The notes beneath the pieces were generated by a model, which was given only the letters and a program-made list of their open reading frames with translations, searched no databases and was not told where the DNA came from. A DNA stretch of 22,674 bases from Candidatus Pacearchaeota archaeon (lineage in GTDB: Archaea; Nanobdellota; Nanobdellia; Pacearchaeales; GW2011-AR1). Both the position numbers and the translations under genes were made by a program. The number at the start of each line of letters is the position of its first letter. Within the stretch, counting starts at the first letter, position 1. The stretch covers positions 1-22,674 of the forward strand of contig NZDU01000063.1 of NCBI GenBank assembly GCA_002688875.1, written 5' to 3'. Of this stretch, positions 14,384 to 22,101 are shown one piece after another.

Positions 14384-14559
14384 TTATATTTTCCTTTCTA
14401 AATCTATATATTAATATAGTTCATTTACTTATAATCAAAATACCTTAATAATCAAGGTCAAGAAATAGCGTAACCAAAAGCTTGGCAATGTATCTCTCTA
14501 ACGTATATTATCTTCTGTAATATTGATCTAATTAATAGTCAAAAAGTTAGTTTATAAAA

Positions 14560-15111
14560 CTATGCCTTATCATTTTCCCAATTATTTCTAAGCAACCCAT
14601 AAATATTTCTATCTGCAATTGCTCCTGTAGAAATAGACTTCCTATATTGTTTTCTGATTCCCTCAGACTCAGCACCCAATTTCTTAATCAAAGCATTTGA
14701 TCCTTCATTTTCTACATCTGCTTCAATATCAATTCTCCTTAATCCAAGATCTTCAAATCCAAACCTTACCATCTCCCTAGATGCCTCACTCATAATTCCT
14801 TGTCTCCAATATTCTTCACCTAACCAATAACCCAATGTAGCAGTCCCATGAAACTCATTAACATCTGTCAACCCAATTAATCCCACCAACTTACCATCGC
14901 ACTCTATAGCCAATTCATAATTTTCCCGAGGATCCTTCTTAGCATCATTATTACATTTACCTATAAACCACTCCCCATCCTTTTTACTATATGGGTGAGG
15001 AACTTTTTCTAAATATTTAGAAACCTCAAGATTATCTGCAAGCCTAACTACTTCCGCTAGATCTTCAATATCCAATTCTCTCAAAACCAATCTTTCAGTT
15101 TTCAATTCCAT
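14560..15111 (-). CDS. GNAT acetyltransferase (RimJ/RimL type)
   Basis: This 183-residue protein has the layout of RimJ/RimL-like N-acetyltransferases. It opens with LKTERLVLRELDIEDL, has YELAIECDGKLVGLIGLTDV in the middle strands, then GYWLGEEYWRQGIMSEA, where the Arg/Gln-x-Gly region binds acetyl-CoA, and ends with ALIKKLGAESEG. Likely substrates are protein N-termini, an antibiotic or a metabolite; the sequence does not say which. The ATG at 15111 is preferred over the TTG at 15114 because a TATA-like box at 15134-15142 is about 27 bases upstream, leaving a leaderless transcript. The intervals are 52 bases to the DUF2283 stop upstream and 176 bases (14384-14559) to the helicase start. That stretch holds an 11-base match to the junction motif described below and only weak hairpins. 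Confidence 0.85.
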   Translation of the reverse strand: MELKTERLVLRELDIEDLAEVVRLADNLEVSKYLEKVPHPYSKKDGEWFIGKCNNDAKKDPRENYELAIECDGKLVGLIGLTDVNEFHGTATLGYWLGEEYWRQGIMSEASREMVRFGFEDLGLRRIDIEADVENEGSNALIKKLGAESEGIRKQYRKSISTGAIADRNIYGLLRNNWENDKA

Positions 15112-15133
15112 CAATCATCTATAAAATTATAAC

Positions 15134-15152
15134 TTATAAAACTATCTAATCA
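15134..15152 (-). promoter_or_regulatory. Copy of an 18-base gene-junction motif, upstream of the GNAT gene
   Basis: TATAAAACTATCTAATCA (plus-strand reading) occupies 15135-15152 and is identical to 15718-15735. On the minus strand its T-rich half is a TATA-like box about 27 bases before the GNAT ATG at 15111; its other end lies 12 bases past the DUF2283 stop. It could be a promoter with a conserved upstream half, a terminator, or both. Confidence 0.5.
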
Positions 15153-15163
15153 TAATAACAAAA

Positions 15164-15412
15164 TCACTCAATCTCCACAGCAGAAAGATTAATATCAATA
15201 GGCAACTCAAGTTCAATCTCATTAAAGTCTACAGATCTTTTTTTAAACCCAAGAATACCAATGCCCACAACTTCGTTAGTTTTGTTATCCTTAAAAATAG
15301 TTACCCCTCTCTTATCCGGAATTTCTTCTCCATGATTTGGACTCGGCGTCCCAGCAAATATTTCCAAATAATCAGAACCTTCATCATAATGCAAACTTAA
15401 TTTTCCTTTCAT
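15164..15412 (-). CDS. DUF2283 family protein
   Basis: An 82-residue protein with the DUF2283 pattern: LHYDEGSDYLEIFAG at the N-terminus, then GVTIFKDNKTNEVVGIGILGFKKRSVDF. Such proteins are small, cytosolic and strand-rich, and are often encoded next to a small BECR-type or RelE-like protein. Here the ATG overlaps the upstream stop by four bases (15409-15412), so translation is coupled. It is plausibly the antitoxin or partner of the gene before it. Family membership is fairly clear; antitoxin activity is inferred from the pairing alone. Confidence 0.7.
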   Translation of the reverse strand: MKGKLSLHYDEGSDYLEIFAGTPSPNHGEEIPDKRGVTIFKDNKTNEVVGIGILGFKKRSVDFNEIELELPIDINLSAVEIE

Positions 15413-15693
15413 TTTAACATTCCTTTCACAAAATAAGATGTAATAACATATCCATCCCCGTTTAAGTATTTTACCATAACTTTCAAATAAGGATTAGAAT
15501 CTTTATCCTTAAAATAACGGTAATATATAGCAACTCCTTCATCTTCAATAATTATATTAAGTGGATTTACAAAAGTTTCTTCAATCATCAATTCATTCAC
15601 ATCCAAATGTTTATGTCTAATATGTTTCCATTGTCTCTCAGTAAGTCCAATCTCTCTTCCAGATTTATCATTTATCTCAATTACGTGCTCCAT
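15409..15693 (-). CDS. BECR-fold RNase-like protein, putative toxin of a two-gene module
   Basis: A 94-residue protein read from the ATG at 15693; the TTG at 15705 is less likely because a TATA-like box at 15716-15725 lies 28 bases before the ATG. It has LTERQWKHIRHKH near residues 14-28, VAIYYRYFKDKD in the middle, and YLKVMVKYLNGDGYVITSYFV near the end. A conserved His early, an aromatic/Arg strand, and a final strand ending in Thr-Ser-Tyr resemble the BECR (Barnase-EndoU-colicin E5/D-RelE) ribonuclease fold as found in small phage and plasmid toxins. It overlaps the DUF2283 gene by four bases, the typical layout of a toxin-antitoxin pair. A non-toxic member of the same fold is possible. 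Confidence 0.55.
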   Translation of the reverse strand: MEHVIEINDKSGREIGLTERQWKHIRHKHLDVNELMIEETFVNPLNIIIEDEGVAIYYRYFKDKDSNPYLKVMVKYLNGDGYVITSYFVKGMLK

Positions 15694-15717
15694 AAAAACA
15701 AACAAAACAATAATTAA

Positions 15718-15735
15718 TATAAAACTATCTAATCA
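15718..15735 (-). promoter_or_regulatory. Copy of the 18-base gene-junction motif, upstream of the BECR-like gene
   Basis: Identical over 18 bases to 15135-15152. On the minus strand it overlaps the stop codon of the transglutaminase-like gene (15729-15731) and supplies a TATA-like GTTTTATATT about 28 bases before the ATG at 15693. Related but shorter matches lie just past the helicase stop (12488-12500) and at the GNAT stop (14553-14563). Confidence 0.5.
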
Positions 15736-16328
15736 AGATCAAACGAATACCCAACCCTTTTAACATCTATTAATAACTCCTTCAATCCTTCAACCTTCCC
15801 AACATCCTCTTTTCTAAATGGAACATATCTCTCACCACCCTCAATCATCCCTCGATAATCTCCAAATTTACCTTTCTTACCAACCGTTCTATCAAAAACA
15901 ATTCTACCCTTATCAGATTCAAGTTCAACCCAACAATGCCATTCACGAATTCCACTCCAATTTCCTTCCTCATTCCTATATTCCATAATTCCAACACGAA
16001 ACTTAGCATCAAGCCCTCTTTTCTTCATCTCCTCAACATCAAGATTCACCAAATCCTCACAATCTCCCTTCCCTCTTTCAATTGTCTCTTCAATAGTCTG
16101 ATAATAATCAAAAAATCCCCCAACTTCATCATCAATCAGTATCCTAGATTTATCCGGGCAATAACTCTTATCATCTAAAACATACTCAACACTTTTATCC
16201 CCCCATACCTCTTTAACCAGTCCCAACGTTTCTTCATCATCAAAATAATCCTCTAACTCACCACCATTAACCGAACCAATCAACATACTAGAGATCAAAA
16301 CCAAACGTGAAAGATTATTAAATCTCAT
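15729..16328 (-). CDS. Secreted transglutaminase-like cysteine protein
   Basis: A 199-residue protein with a short signal sequence (residues 1-22, RLVLISSMLIGSVNG) and a transglutaminase-like core. The predicted triad is Cys90 in KGDCEDL, His131 in EWHCWVEL, and Asp146 in IVFDRT. This order and the GDCED motif match the bacterial transglutaminase-like cysteine proteinase group, which can be peptidases or amidases. Extracytoplasmic location fits a role in processing surface proteins. A second cysteine at position 57 and Cys132 might form a disulfide. The gene starts with the ATG at 16328, about 25 bases after a TATA-like TTATTTAAG (16356-16348 on the minus strand), 40 bases from the coiled-coil gene. 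The substrate is unknown. Confidence 0.75.
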   Translation of the reverse strand: MRFNNLSRLVLISSMLIGSVNGGELEDYFDDEETLGLVKEVWGDKSVEYVLDDKSYCPDKSRILIDDEVGGFFDYYQTIEETIERGKGDCEDLVNLDVEEMKKRGLDAKFRVGIMEYRNEEGNWSGIREWHCWVELESDKGRIVFDRTVGKKGKFGDYRGMIEGGERYVPFRKEDVGKVEGLKELLIDVKRVGYSFDLD

Positions 16329-16368
16329 AAAAACTCAAAGACTAACAGACTTAAATAATTATATATAT

Positions 16369-17616
16369 TCAAAACCCAACACCAACCAACTCCTCCACCA
16401 ACTCCTCAATCCTATCCACAACTTTCTCAAGTTTCTTCTCCAACAACTCCTTTTCATTTTTAACCTCATCAATCTTACCAGAAATCCCGCCCTTCCGAAT
16501 ATCCATTTCCTTTAACCTCTCCCTAACAAAAATTAACTTTCCAATCTCCCTATCAATCTCTTCCATCTCCCCTCTCAACCCAACAACATCTTCCCTATGC
16601 CCCTTAAATACCTCCCCAGAAATCCCAATCCTACCAATAACCTTCTCACTATCTTTAACACTAATCACTCCATCTCTAACCTTACCACAAACCTTTTTCA
16701 AAATCCCAACCATCCCCAACTCCTCATCCCCAATTATCATCTTAACAGAATCATCCAAATACCCTCTAACAATCCCGGCCTCATCAGAATCTCTATCCAA
16801 ATAAATAAACTTCTCAAGAACCCTCCTATCTAACAACAAGTCCAATTTAGATTTAATCCCCTTAATCACACTCTCCTTATCCCTAAAACTCTCCTCAAGC
16901 TCCAACAATTTACCATATTCATCACCCTTCCTAATTTTCTCAATCCCTTTTTCAATCTCTTTCAACTCATCCTCATACTTCTCTAAACTATCAACGCATT
17001 CCTCAATCTCCTTCTTAACCTCCTCAATCCTCACCTCACCCTCAACCCTCTCTTCATTCATCTTCAACAACCTATCAACCCTCTCCATTCGAGCAACCAA
17101 ATCAGAATTCTCCTTAAAGAACTTATCAACAATCTTACTAACACTAGTAATATCCTTAACCACACTCTCCATCTCCTTCCCAATCAACAAAATAACTCTA
17201 GAATAACTTTTATTAGAAGACCTAACAAACTTCTTCAACCCCTCATCAATCACAACAACATCATTACCTCTATCCTTCAAAACCTCAATAAACCTGTTCA
17301 AAGATTCCAAATAATCCTCCCGACCCAATTCATTAAACCTCTTTATCTTATCCCCTCCACTCTTCTCATCCAAATCAACACTAGCCAACACTTCCACATC
17401 CTCCTCAAGCTTATCAATCACCAACCCCAATTCCCCATGCAACCCCTTCTTATTCCCCAACATCAACCCCTCTATCTCCTCCCTCTTTCCATTCAACAAA
17501 CCCTCAACATCATCAATATCTATCTTCTCACGAACCTCTATCTTCTCACGAACCCTTTCATCAACCTCTCCACTATCCTCAATAAAAAATCCCTTAACTT
17601 TATCCAAAAATCCCAT
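16369..17616 (-). CDS. Large coiled-coil protein of unknown function
   Basis: A 415-residue, strongly charged, almost wholly helical protein. The ATG at 17616 is chosen because a TATA-like stretch at about 17640-17647 lies 27 bases upstream; the reading from 17637 would add hydrophobic residues of no clear meaning. The N-terminus, MGFLDKVKGFF, is a short amphipathic segment like those that place coiled-coil proteins on membranes. Long heptad-like stretches fill residues about 140-270 and 330-410, with repeated Glu-Lys-Ile/Leu patterns. No catalytic motif is visible. Its small neighbour at 17678-18004 is also helical and probably co-regulated. Possible roles are membrane remodelling, cell division or a cytoskeletal scaffold, but these are guesses. 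The gene is real by length and codon pattern; its role is unrecognised. Confidence 0.6.
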   Translation of the reverse strand: MGFLDKVKGFFIEDSGEVDERVREKIEVREKIDIDDVEGLLNGKREEIEGLMLGNKKGLHGELGLVIDKLEEDVEVLASVDLDEKSGGDKIKRFNELGREDYLESLNRFIEVLKDRGNDVVVIDEGLKKFVRSSNKSYSRVILLIGKEMESVVKDITSVSKIVDKFFKENSDLVARMERVDRLLKMNEERVEGEVRIEEVKKEIEECVDSLEKYEDELKEIEKGIEKIRKGDEYGKLLELEESFRDKESVIKGIKSKLDLLLDRRVLEKFIYLDRDSDEAGIVRGYLDDSVKMIIGDEELGMVGILKKVCGKVRDGVISVKDSEKVIGRIGISGEVFKGHREDVVGLRGEMEEIDREIGKLIFVRERLKEMDIRKGGISGKIDEVKNEKELLEKKLEKVVDRIEELVEELVGVGF

Positions 17617-17677
17617 TATTATCAAGAATATTATCAATTAATAAATCTTTGTAAACTAATTCAACACATCATCCAAT

Positions 17678-18004
17678 TCAAGAATCTTCATCTCCATTAC
17701 CTTTCCACTCTTTAATCCTTTCTTCCCTCTTACCCTCCTCCACCCTAGATCCAATATATCTAGTTCCTAAACTTTCCATCCTACTATATACCTCTCTCTC
17801 TCTTTCTTTATAATCTTCAACATCTGCTCCACCTATCTCTAATGACCTTATCATATCATTAAGATCATTATAATCTTTATCAAACTTGTCAGGCCCATAC
17901 GCACTACCAAAAAATGAATCAAGATTTTTTTCACAATTATCTAATCGCAAATTCAATTCACTAATAACCCTTTCCACTTCTTGTCCCAAAATCAATTTTC
18001 CCAT
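17678..18004 (-). CDS. Small helical protein, partner of the coiled-coil gene
   Basis: A 108-residue acidic and basic helical protein starting with MGKLILGQEVERVISEL at the ATG 18004. The ending is hydrophilic (KREERIKEWKGNGDEDS). It has no signal peptide and no motif that I recognise. It precedes the coiled-coil gene on the same strand with 61 bases between them, a gap that holds a TATA-like box, so the two may be separately started but are likely related in function. A TATA-like TTTTTATTG lies about 33 bases before its ATG. The 105 bases between its start and the calcium ATPase stop hold no gene. Confidence 0.55.
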   Translation of the reverse strand: MGKLILGQEVERVISELNLRLDNCEKNLDSFFGSAYGPDKFDKDYNDLNDMIRSLEIGGADVEDYKEREREVYSRMESLGTRYIGSRVEEGKREERIKEWKGNGDEDS

Positions 18005-18109
18005 ATTCTCAAAAATTCACAGAATTCAATCAATAAAAACTTTTCTATTCACAAATATCCCAATCATCACCCATTAAAAACTAATCCCTCCCCAACACTC
18101 CCAAAATCC

Positions 18110-20776
18110 TCAACCTCTCCACTTATTTCTAACAAACTTATACCCTTCAATTATAAAGAAAATACTAGACGCTATTCCAACTATCGAAAATAATTCAGTC
18201 ACAGTCAGGTAATCAAATTGAAATAAATCTGAAATCCAAGGTAAATAAATTACCAAAAGCATTAGCACCAACGAAGCAATAAATGAATATATAACCCATT
18301 TATTTGTAAAAATTCCAAGCTTAAAAAGCGAGTTCTTAAGTGAGCGCATATTAAAAACATTAAACACCTGGAACATTGTCATTGAAACAAATGCCGCAGT
18401 TCTAGCTTTATCAAGACCTTGCAGAAGAAAGTAATTAAATATTGGAATTGTTGCAAAAACCATCAAACCGACAGATATCACCAAAAAAGGTATCAAAGCT
18501 CTATTAAGAATACCCTCTTTCTTATCTTTAGGCGGTTGATTCAAAACATCTTCATGAGCAGGTTCCATTGATAACGCAATATTATTCATCCCATCACTTA
18601 CAAGATTCAAATAAAGCAATTGAATTGGAAGTAACGGTAATGGCAAGCCCATAATTAACGAGGTAACAATCGTCACATCTTCTGCAATATTTGTTGTTAT
18701 CAAATAGAAACTTGTCCTTCTAACATTTCTAAATACAGTCCTTCCTTCCTCTACAGCATCAATTATAGAACAAAAGTTATCGTCTGACAAAATCATCTCA
18801 GAAGATTCTCTAGCAATATCTGTTCCCATTTTACCCATAGAAATCCCAATATCAGATTTTTTCAAAGCAGGAGCATCATTAATACCATCTCCAGTCATTG
18901 CAACAACCTCTCCTTGTTCTTGCAATGTCTGAACAATCTTCATTTTCATTTTAGGAGTTACTCTTGCAAATATGTCCGTTTCCCTTACAGCCTTATTAAA
19001 ATTAGATTTCGACAAACTATTAAGTTCTTCCTCCGTCATCACTTTAAAATCTTCTTTAATCAATCCAATTTCTTTCGCTATCGCAATCGCAGTCTCTTTA
19101 TGATCTCCAGTTTTCATAATCACTCTTATCCCAGCATTTCTAGCTTTCTCTATAGATTCTTTAACACCCTTTCTTGGAGGATCTTTCATTCCAACCAAAC
19201 CCACAAAAATCAATTTATCAATATCCTCTTTTGTTATAGACTCAGTTTTTTTCGGCATATTTTTATAAGCAAGAGCCAAAACTCTCATCCCATCTTTTGC
19301 AAGCGATTCAGCTTGCTTTAAAAAGAGTCCTTTTGATTCTTTATCCAACTTAGTCTTCTTATTATCCTTTAAATAATATGAACACCTATCTAATATTTTT
19401 TCAAAAGCCCCTACAGAATAAAGTTCTTTTTCATTTCTATTCTCTATTAGGCTCGCCCTCAGTTTAAGCTCAGTATTAAACATAAAATCATCAATTAATT
19501 TCTCAGATAATTTTTCTTTATTAATCCCAGACTTTTTTGAAAGAACTAACAACGCAACCTCAGTTGGATCACCAACAATCTCATACCCTTTCCCTTTTTT
19601 AATAAGATTCCCCTTATTACACAAAACTGAAATCAACATTATCTTTTTCAGAACATCAATCTTTAGCGCATCAACTCTTTCTACTTCATTTCTAAATTCT
19701 CCCTCTGGATTCCAGCCATCACCACTTATCGTATATTCATCTTCAGAAGTTACTATTTTTTCAACAGTTAAAGAATTTTGAGTTAACGTTCCAGTTTTAT
19801 CAGTCGCAATAACAGTCGCCACTCCAATAGTCTCGACCGCCGGAAGATATCTAATTATCGCATTTTTCTTTGCCATTCTTCTTGCTCCTATTGCAAGAAC
19901 AATTATAAGAATTGCAGGTAAACCCTCAGGAATCCCGGAAACCAACGAAGCAATAGTGAATAAAAATATTTCAATAAATCCCAACCCTTTAAAGAAATAA
20001 CCTATTGTGAAAGTTAAAATTGCACCTATACTCGCAATGACAGCCATTTGAATTGAGAGCTGAGTAACCTTTTTTTCAAAGTGCATTTTTGGATGAACAA
20101 TCTCCTGAATCGACTCTGCAACCTGTCCAATCTCAGTCCTAGACCCCGTTGCAACAATAATCGCCTTTGCTTGCCCAGAAACAACAAACGTCCCCATAAA
20201 AACCATATTAGTTTTATTTCCTAGTGGAGTATCCCCATCAAGAACTCTCAGATTTTTATCTTGAGGGAAAGATTCACCAGTCAACGATGATTCCTGAGTT
20301 CTAAAATTCTTTATCTCAATTAATCTTGCATCTGCTGGAACTTTATCACCTTGTTCAAGAAGAATCACATCCCCCAGCACAAGATTACTAGCATTAACTT
20401 TCTTTAAATCTTTATCTCTATAAACTTTCGCATATGAAACTATAATCTTTTTAAGCGCATTAATCGCCCTTTCTGCTTTTCTTTCCTGAACAAATCCAAT
20501 AACCCCATTCACTATAATAATGGCAAGAATTATATAAGCATCTATAACGTGATTTACCAAATACGAAATAACCATCGCTACTAACAAAATATAAATCAAC
20601 GGACTATTGAATTGTTTCAAGAAAATAAATATCTGTGATTTTTCTCTCTTTTCAACTATTTCATTAGGACCTGATTCTTTAAGCTTCCTCTCTGCATATT
20701 TAACAGATAATCCCCTTTCCGAAGATTTTAAATAAGAAAAGATCTCCTCTTTTGATTCTACATGCCAGTTTTTCAT
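18110..20776 (-). CDS. P2A-type calcium-transporting P-type ATPase
   Basis: An 888-residue membrane pump from the ATG at 20776; a TTG at 20788 is less likely given a TATA-like TTAAATAAT about 24 bases before the ATG. The N-terminal domain begins with the cation-ATPase pattern (SSERGLSVKYAERKLKESGPN). The actuator has TGES, the phosphorylation motif is DKTGTLT with Asp326, and the hinge is GDGINDAPAL. Ten membrane segments are expected. Calcium-site residues are visible: PEGLP in M4, NIAED in M5 (Asn and Glu as in SERCA) and NLVSDG in M6, where the following residues are Met-Asn-Asn rather than the usual Pro-Ala. It would export calcium, or possibly manganese, at ATP cost. It is a single gene, and the flanks give no hint of special regulation. 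Confidence 0.92.
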   Translation of the reverse strand: MKNWHVESKEEIFSYLKSSERGLSVKYAERKLKESGPNEIVEKREKSQIFIFLKQFNSPLIYILLVAMVISYLVNHVIDAYIILAIIIVNGVIGFVQERKAERAINALKKIIVSYAKVYRDKDLKKVNASNLVLGDVILLEQGDKVPADARLIEIKNFRTQESSLTGESFPQDKNLRVLDGDTPLGNKTNMVFMGTFVVSGQAKAIIVATGSRTEIGQVAESIQEIVHPKMHFEKKVTQLSIQMAVIASIGAILTFTIGYFFKGLGFIEIFLFTIASLVSGIPEGLPAILIIVLAIGARRMAKKNAIIRYLPAVETIGVATVIATDKTGTLTQNSLTVEKIVTSEDEYTISGDGWNPEGEFRNEVERVDALKIDVLKKIMLISVLCNKGNLIKKGKGYEIVGDPTEVALLVLSKKSGINKEKLSEKLIDDFMFNTELKLRASLIENRNEKELYSVGAFEKILDRCSYYLKDNKKTKLDKESKGLFLKQAESLAKDGMRVLALAYKNMPKKTESITKEDIDKLIFVGLVGMKDPPRKGVKESIEKARNAGIRVIMKTGDHKETAIAIAKEIGLIKEDFKVMTEEELNSLSKSNFNKAVRETDIFARVTPKMKMKIVQTLQEQGEVVAMTGDGINDAPALKKSDIGISMGKMGTDIARESSEMILSDDNFCSIIDAVEEGRTVFRNVRRTSFYLITTNIAEDVTIVTSLIMGLPLPLLPIQLLYLNLVSDGMNNIALSMEPAHEDVLNQPPKDKKEGILNRALIPFLVISVGLMVFATIPIFNYFLLQGLDKARTAAFVSMTMFQVFNVFNMRSLKNSLFKLGIFTNKWVIYSFIASLVLMLLVIYLPWISDLFQFDYLTVTELFSIVGIASSIFFIIEGYKFVRNKWRG

Positions 20777-20816
20777 CCAAAAACCCAATGAATTATTATT
20801 TAATTAGTTAACTAAA

Positions 20817-20836
20817 GAGAACTTTGCATAATTGAC
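20817..20836. repeat. Direct repeat copy 1 (20 bases) flanking the Fic gene
   Basis: GAGAACTTTGCATAATTGAC here is identical to 22102-22121, with the same orientation, 1285 bases apart. The pair brackets the 51-residue frame and the Fic gene. It could be a target-site or attachment-site duplication left by insertion, or a shared regulatory element placed before two plus-strand genes. Confidence 0.7.
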
Positions 20837-20987
20837 ATTTCCGAAGACTTCAAAATCGAAGATCTTGAATGTATTAAAAATTTTTAAAGAAATCACAGCA
20901 AAGTCTTCAACTCCAAAGGAGTTGAATAAATTAGAGAACTTGTTCCCTATAACACAAAAACTTTGGGAATTAATTAGCATGGACTGA
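20832..20987 (+). CDS. Possible 51-residue small protein convergent with Fic
   Basis: A plus-strand frame opens at TTG 20832, just after an in-frame TAA, and ends at TGA 20985-20987, nine bases before the convergent Fic stop. The translation is rich in Lys, Leu and Ile and looks helical, for example ILNVLKIFKEITAKS, then TPKELNKLENLFPITQKLWE. That looks more like a protein than the opposite-strand reading of the same DNA. A TATA-like TTATTTAAT at about 20796-20804 would place transcription start close to the TTG. The 20-base repeat overlaps the start. It could be an intact small gene with a TTG start, a Fic-associated regulator, or the tail of a decayed gene. Confidence 0.35.
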   Translation: MTFPKTSKSKILNVLKIFKEITAKSSTPKELNKLENLFPITQKLWELISMD

Positions 20988-20996
20988 GATAGAGAT

Positions 20997-21995
20997 CTAA
21001 AGAAAGATAGTCCAATAACTACTAACAACCTCATTTGAAACAAACTCAACTAGATTTGCGTAATCCTCAACCTCTGACTTAGTCAAATCAGATTTGTCAG
21101 CCTTCCTCATTACTCTCAGGTACTTTTCCCTATTTTTATTCCGAATAATAACCGGAGGATAGTTATTATCTAACAAAATATAATTCAACAATATCCTACC
21201 AGTTCTCCCATTCCCATCCATAAATGGATGAATTTTTTCAAACTTGTGATGGAAAACACAAGCCAAAACCAACGGATGCAGTTTATCTTTATTTTTATTA
21301 AACCATCTCATCAATAAATCCATATCTGTTTTAACATATGGCGCAGGAGTTGCTTTGAAATTAGCCCTAATGACTCTAACATCTTGATTCCTATAACCAA
21401 TTCTTTTATCAATCTTGTCCAATAACTTCTTATGGATTCCAATAATGAATTCATTAGATATTTTATCTTTTGACAAAAGAATTTCATTAAAAACTGATTC
21501 AGTATTTTGTAAATCATAAATTTCTCTTAAAGTTTTATTCTTTGGAGTCTTTTCATTTTCAAGTAATTCTCTTACCTCAGCTAAATTAATTGTGTTACCT
21601 TCAATAGAAGCAGTGTTGAACGCAAAATCTATAATAAAATTCCTCCATATTTCTTCTTTAGTTAATTTTTCTTGCCTTAAAAATTCCCCCATATAATGCT
21701 GCCTACATGCTTCAACTTCAATTAACTTATCACCAATAAGATCATCTTTTTTTAGTTTCATAGATTGAACTTTCTCAATATATCTATTTGATTCCAGAAA
21801 GTTGGTGATATTTTTATAAGCTTTCCTTATTTCAGTTTTATATTTTGGAATTTTCTCTAGTTCTTTTCTTACATCATTTAGAGTATTACCTAAATATGCA
21901 ATATCTTTTGTTATCATCTTACCATCTTTTTTCTGAGATGCTCTAAGATAATAATAACTCTTATTCCCAACTTTCTTCTTGTAAATGTAAACCAT
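20997..21995 (-). CDS. Fic-domain AMP-transferase with N-terminal inhibitory helix
   Basis: A 332-residue Fic protein that would transfer AMP (or another phosphate-containing group) to a hydroxyl of a target protein. The catalytic loop HPFMDGNGRTGR (256-267) matches the active HxFx(D/E)GNGRxxR consensus. The inhibitory motif TASIEGN at 128-134 fits (S/T)xxxE(G/N), with Glu132 expected to block ATP, so the enzyme is probably self-restrained (class II). Residues 1-40 (SYYYLRASQKKDGK to DIAYLG) form a small N-terminal domain common to archaeal and bacterial Fic proteins. The protein ends soon after the Fic core; the usual C-terminal winged helix is short or missing. The ATG at 21995 lies 25 bases after a TATA-like TTTATAAA. 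It sits between two 20-base direct repeats, so it may have been acquired. Confidence 0.9.
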   Translation of the reverse strand: MVYIYKKKVGNKSYYYLRASQKKDGKMITKDIAYLGNTLNDVRKELEKIPKYKTEIRKAYKNITNFLESNRYIEKVQSMKLKKDDLIGDKLIEVEACRQHYMGEFLRQEKLTKEEIWRNFIIDFAFNTASIEGNTINLAEVRELLENEKTPKNKTLREIYDLQNTESVFNEILLSKDKISNEFIIGIHKKLLDKIDKRIGYRNQDVRVIRANFKATPAPYVKTDMDLLMRWFNKNKDKLHPLVLACVFHHKFEKIHPFMDGNGRTGRILLNYILLDNNYPPVIIRNKNREKYLRVMRKADKSDLTKSEVEDYANLVEFVSNEVVSSYWTIFL

Positions 21996-22017
21996 AAAAT
22001 ATTCAAGTAATTACTAG

Positions 22018-22026
22018 TTTATAAAA
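22018..22026 (-). promoter_or_regulatory. TATA-like promoter of the Fic gene
   Basis: The minus strand reads TTTATAAAC across this stretch, about 25-27 bases before the ATG at 21995, with no Shine-Dalgarno sequence in between. This fits a leaderless mRNA. A perfect inverted repeat lies just upstream. Confidence 0.45.
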
Positions 22027-22029
22027 CTT

Positions 22030-22063
22030 ACCCTTTATTTTCAAAAATACTATTATAAAGGGT
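22030..22063. repeat. 9-base inverted repeat upstream of the Fic promoter
   Basis: ACCCTTTAT at 22030-22038 and ATAAAGGGT at 22055-22063 are perfect inverted copies separated by 16 bases. They stand a few bases upstream of the Fic TATA box. They could be an operator for a dimeric regulator, a hairpin, or an end of a lost element. Confidence 0.5.
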
Positions 22064-22101
22064 ATACGCCCACGCCGAGAGAGTACACTTTGTTGACCCT
22101 G

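Noticed and set aside
14440..14457. Short inverted repeat ACCTT...AAGGT between the helicase and GNAT genes
   Set aside because: Five base pairs with a 7-base loop is expected by chance in AT-rich intergenic DNA.
20906..20926. Perfect 9-base hairpin TTCAACTCC-AAA-GGAGTTGAA, as a terminator
   Set aside because: No T-run follows it on either strand, and it falls inside the protein-like 51-residue frame, where it encodes Ser-Thr-Pro-Lys-Glu-Leu-Asn.
20804..21049. An 81-residue minus-strand frame after the Fic gene
   Set aside because: It overlaps the Fic 3' end, its Phe/Ser-rich translation is not protein-like, and the plus-strand 51-residue reading is more credible.
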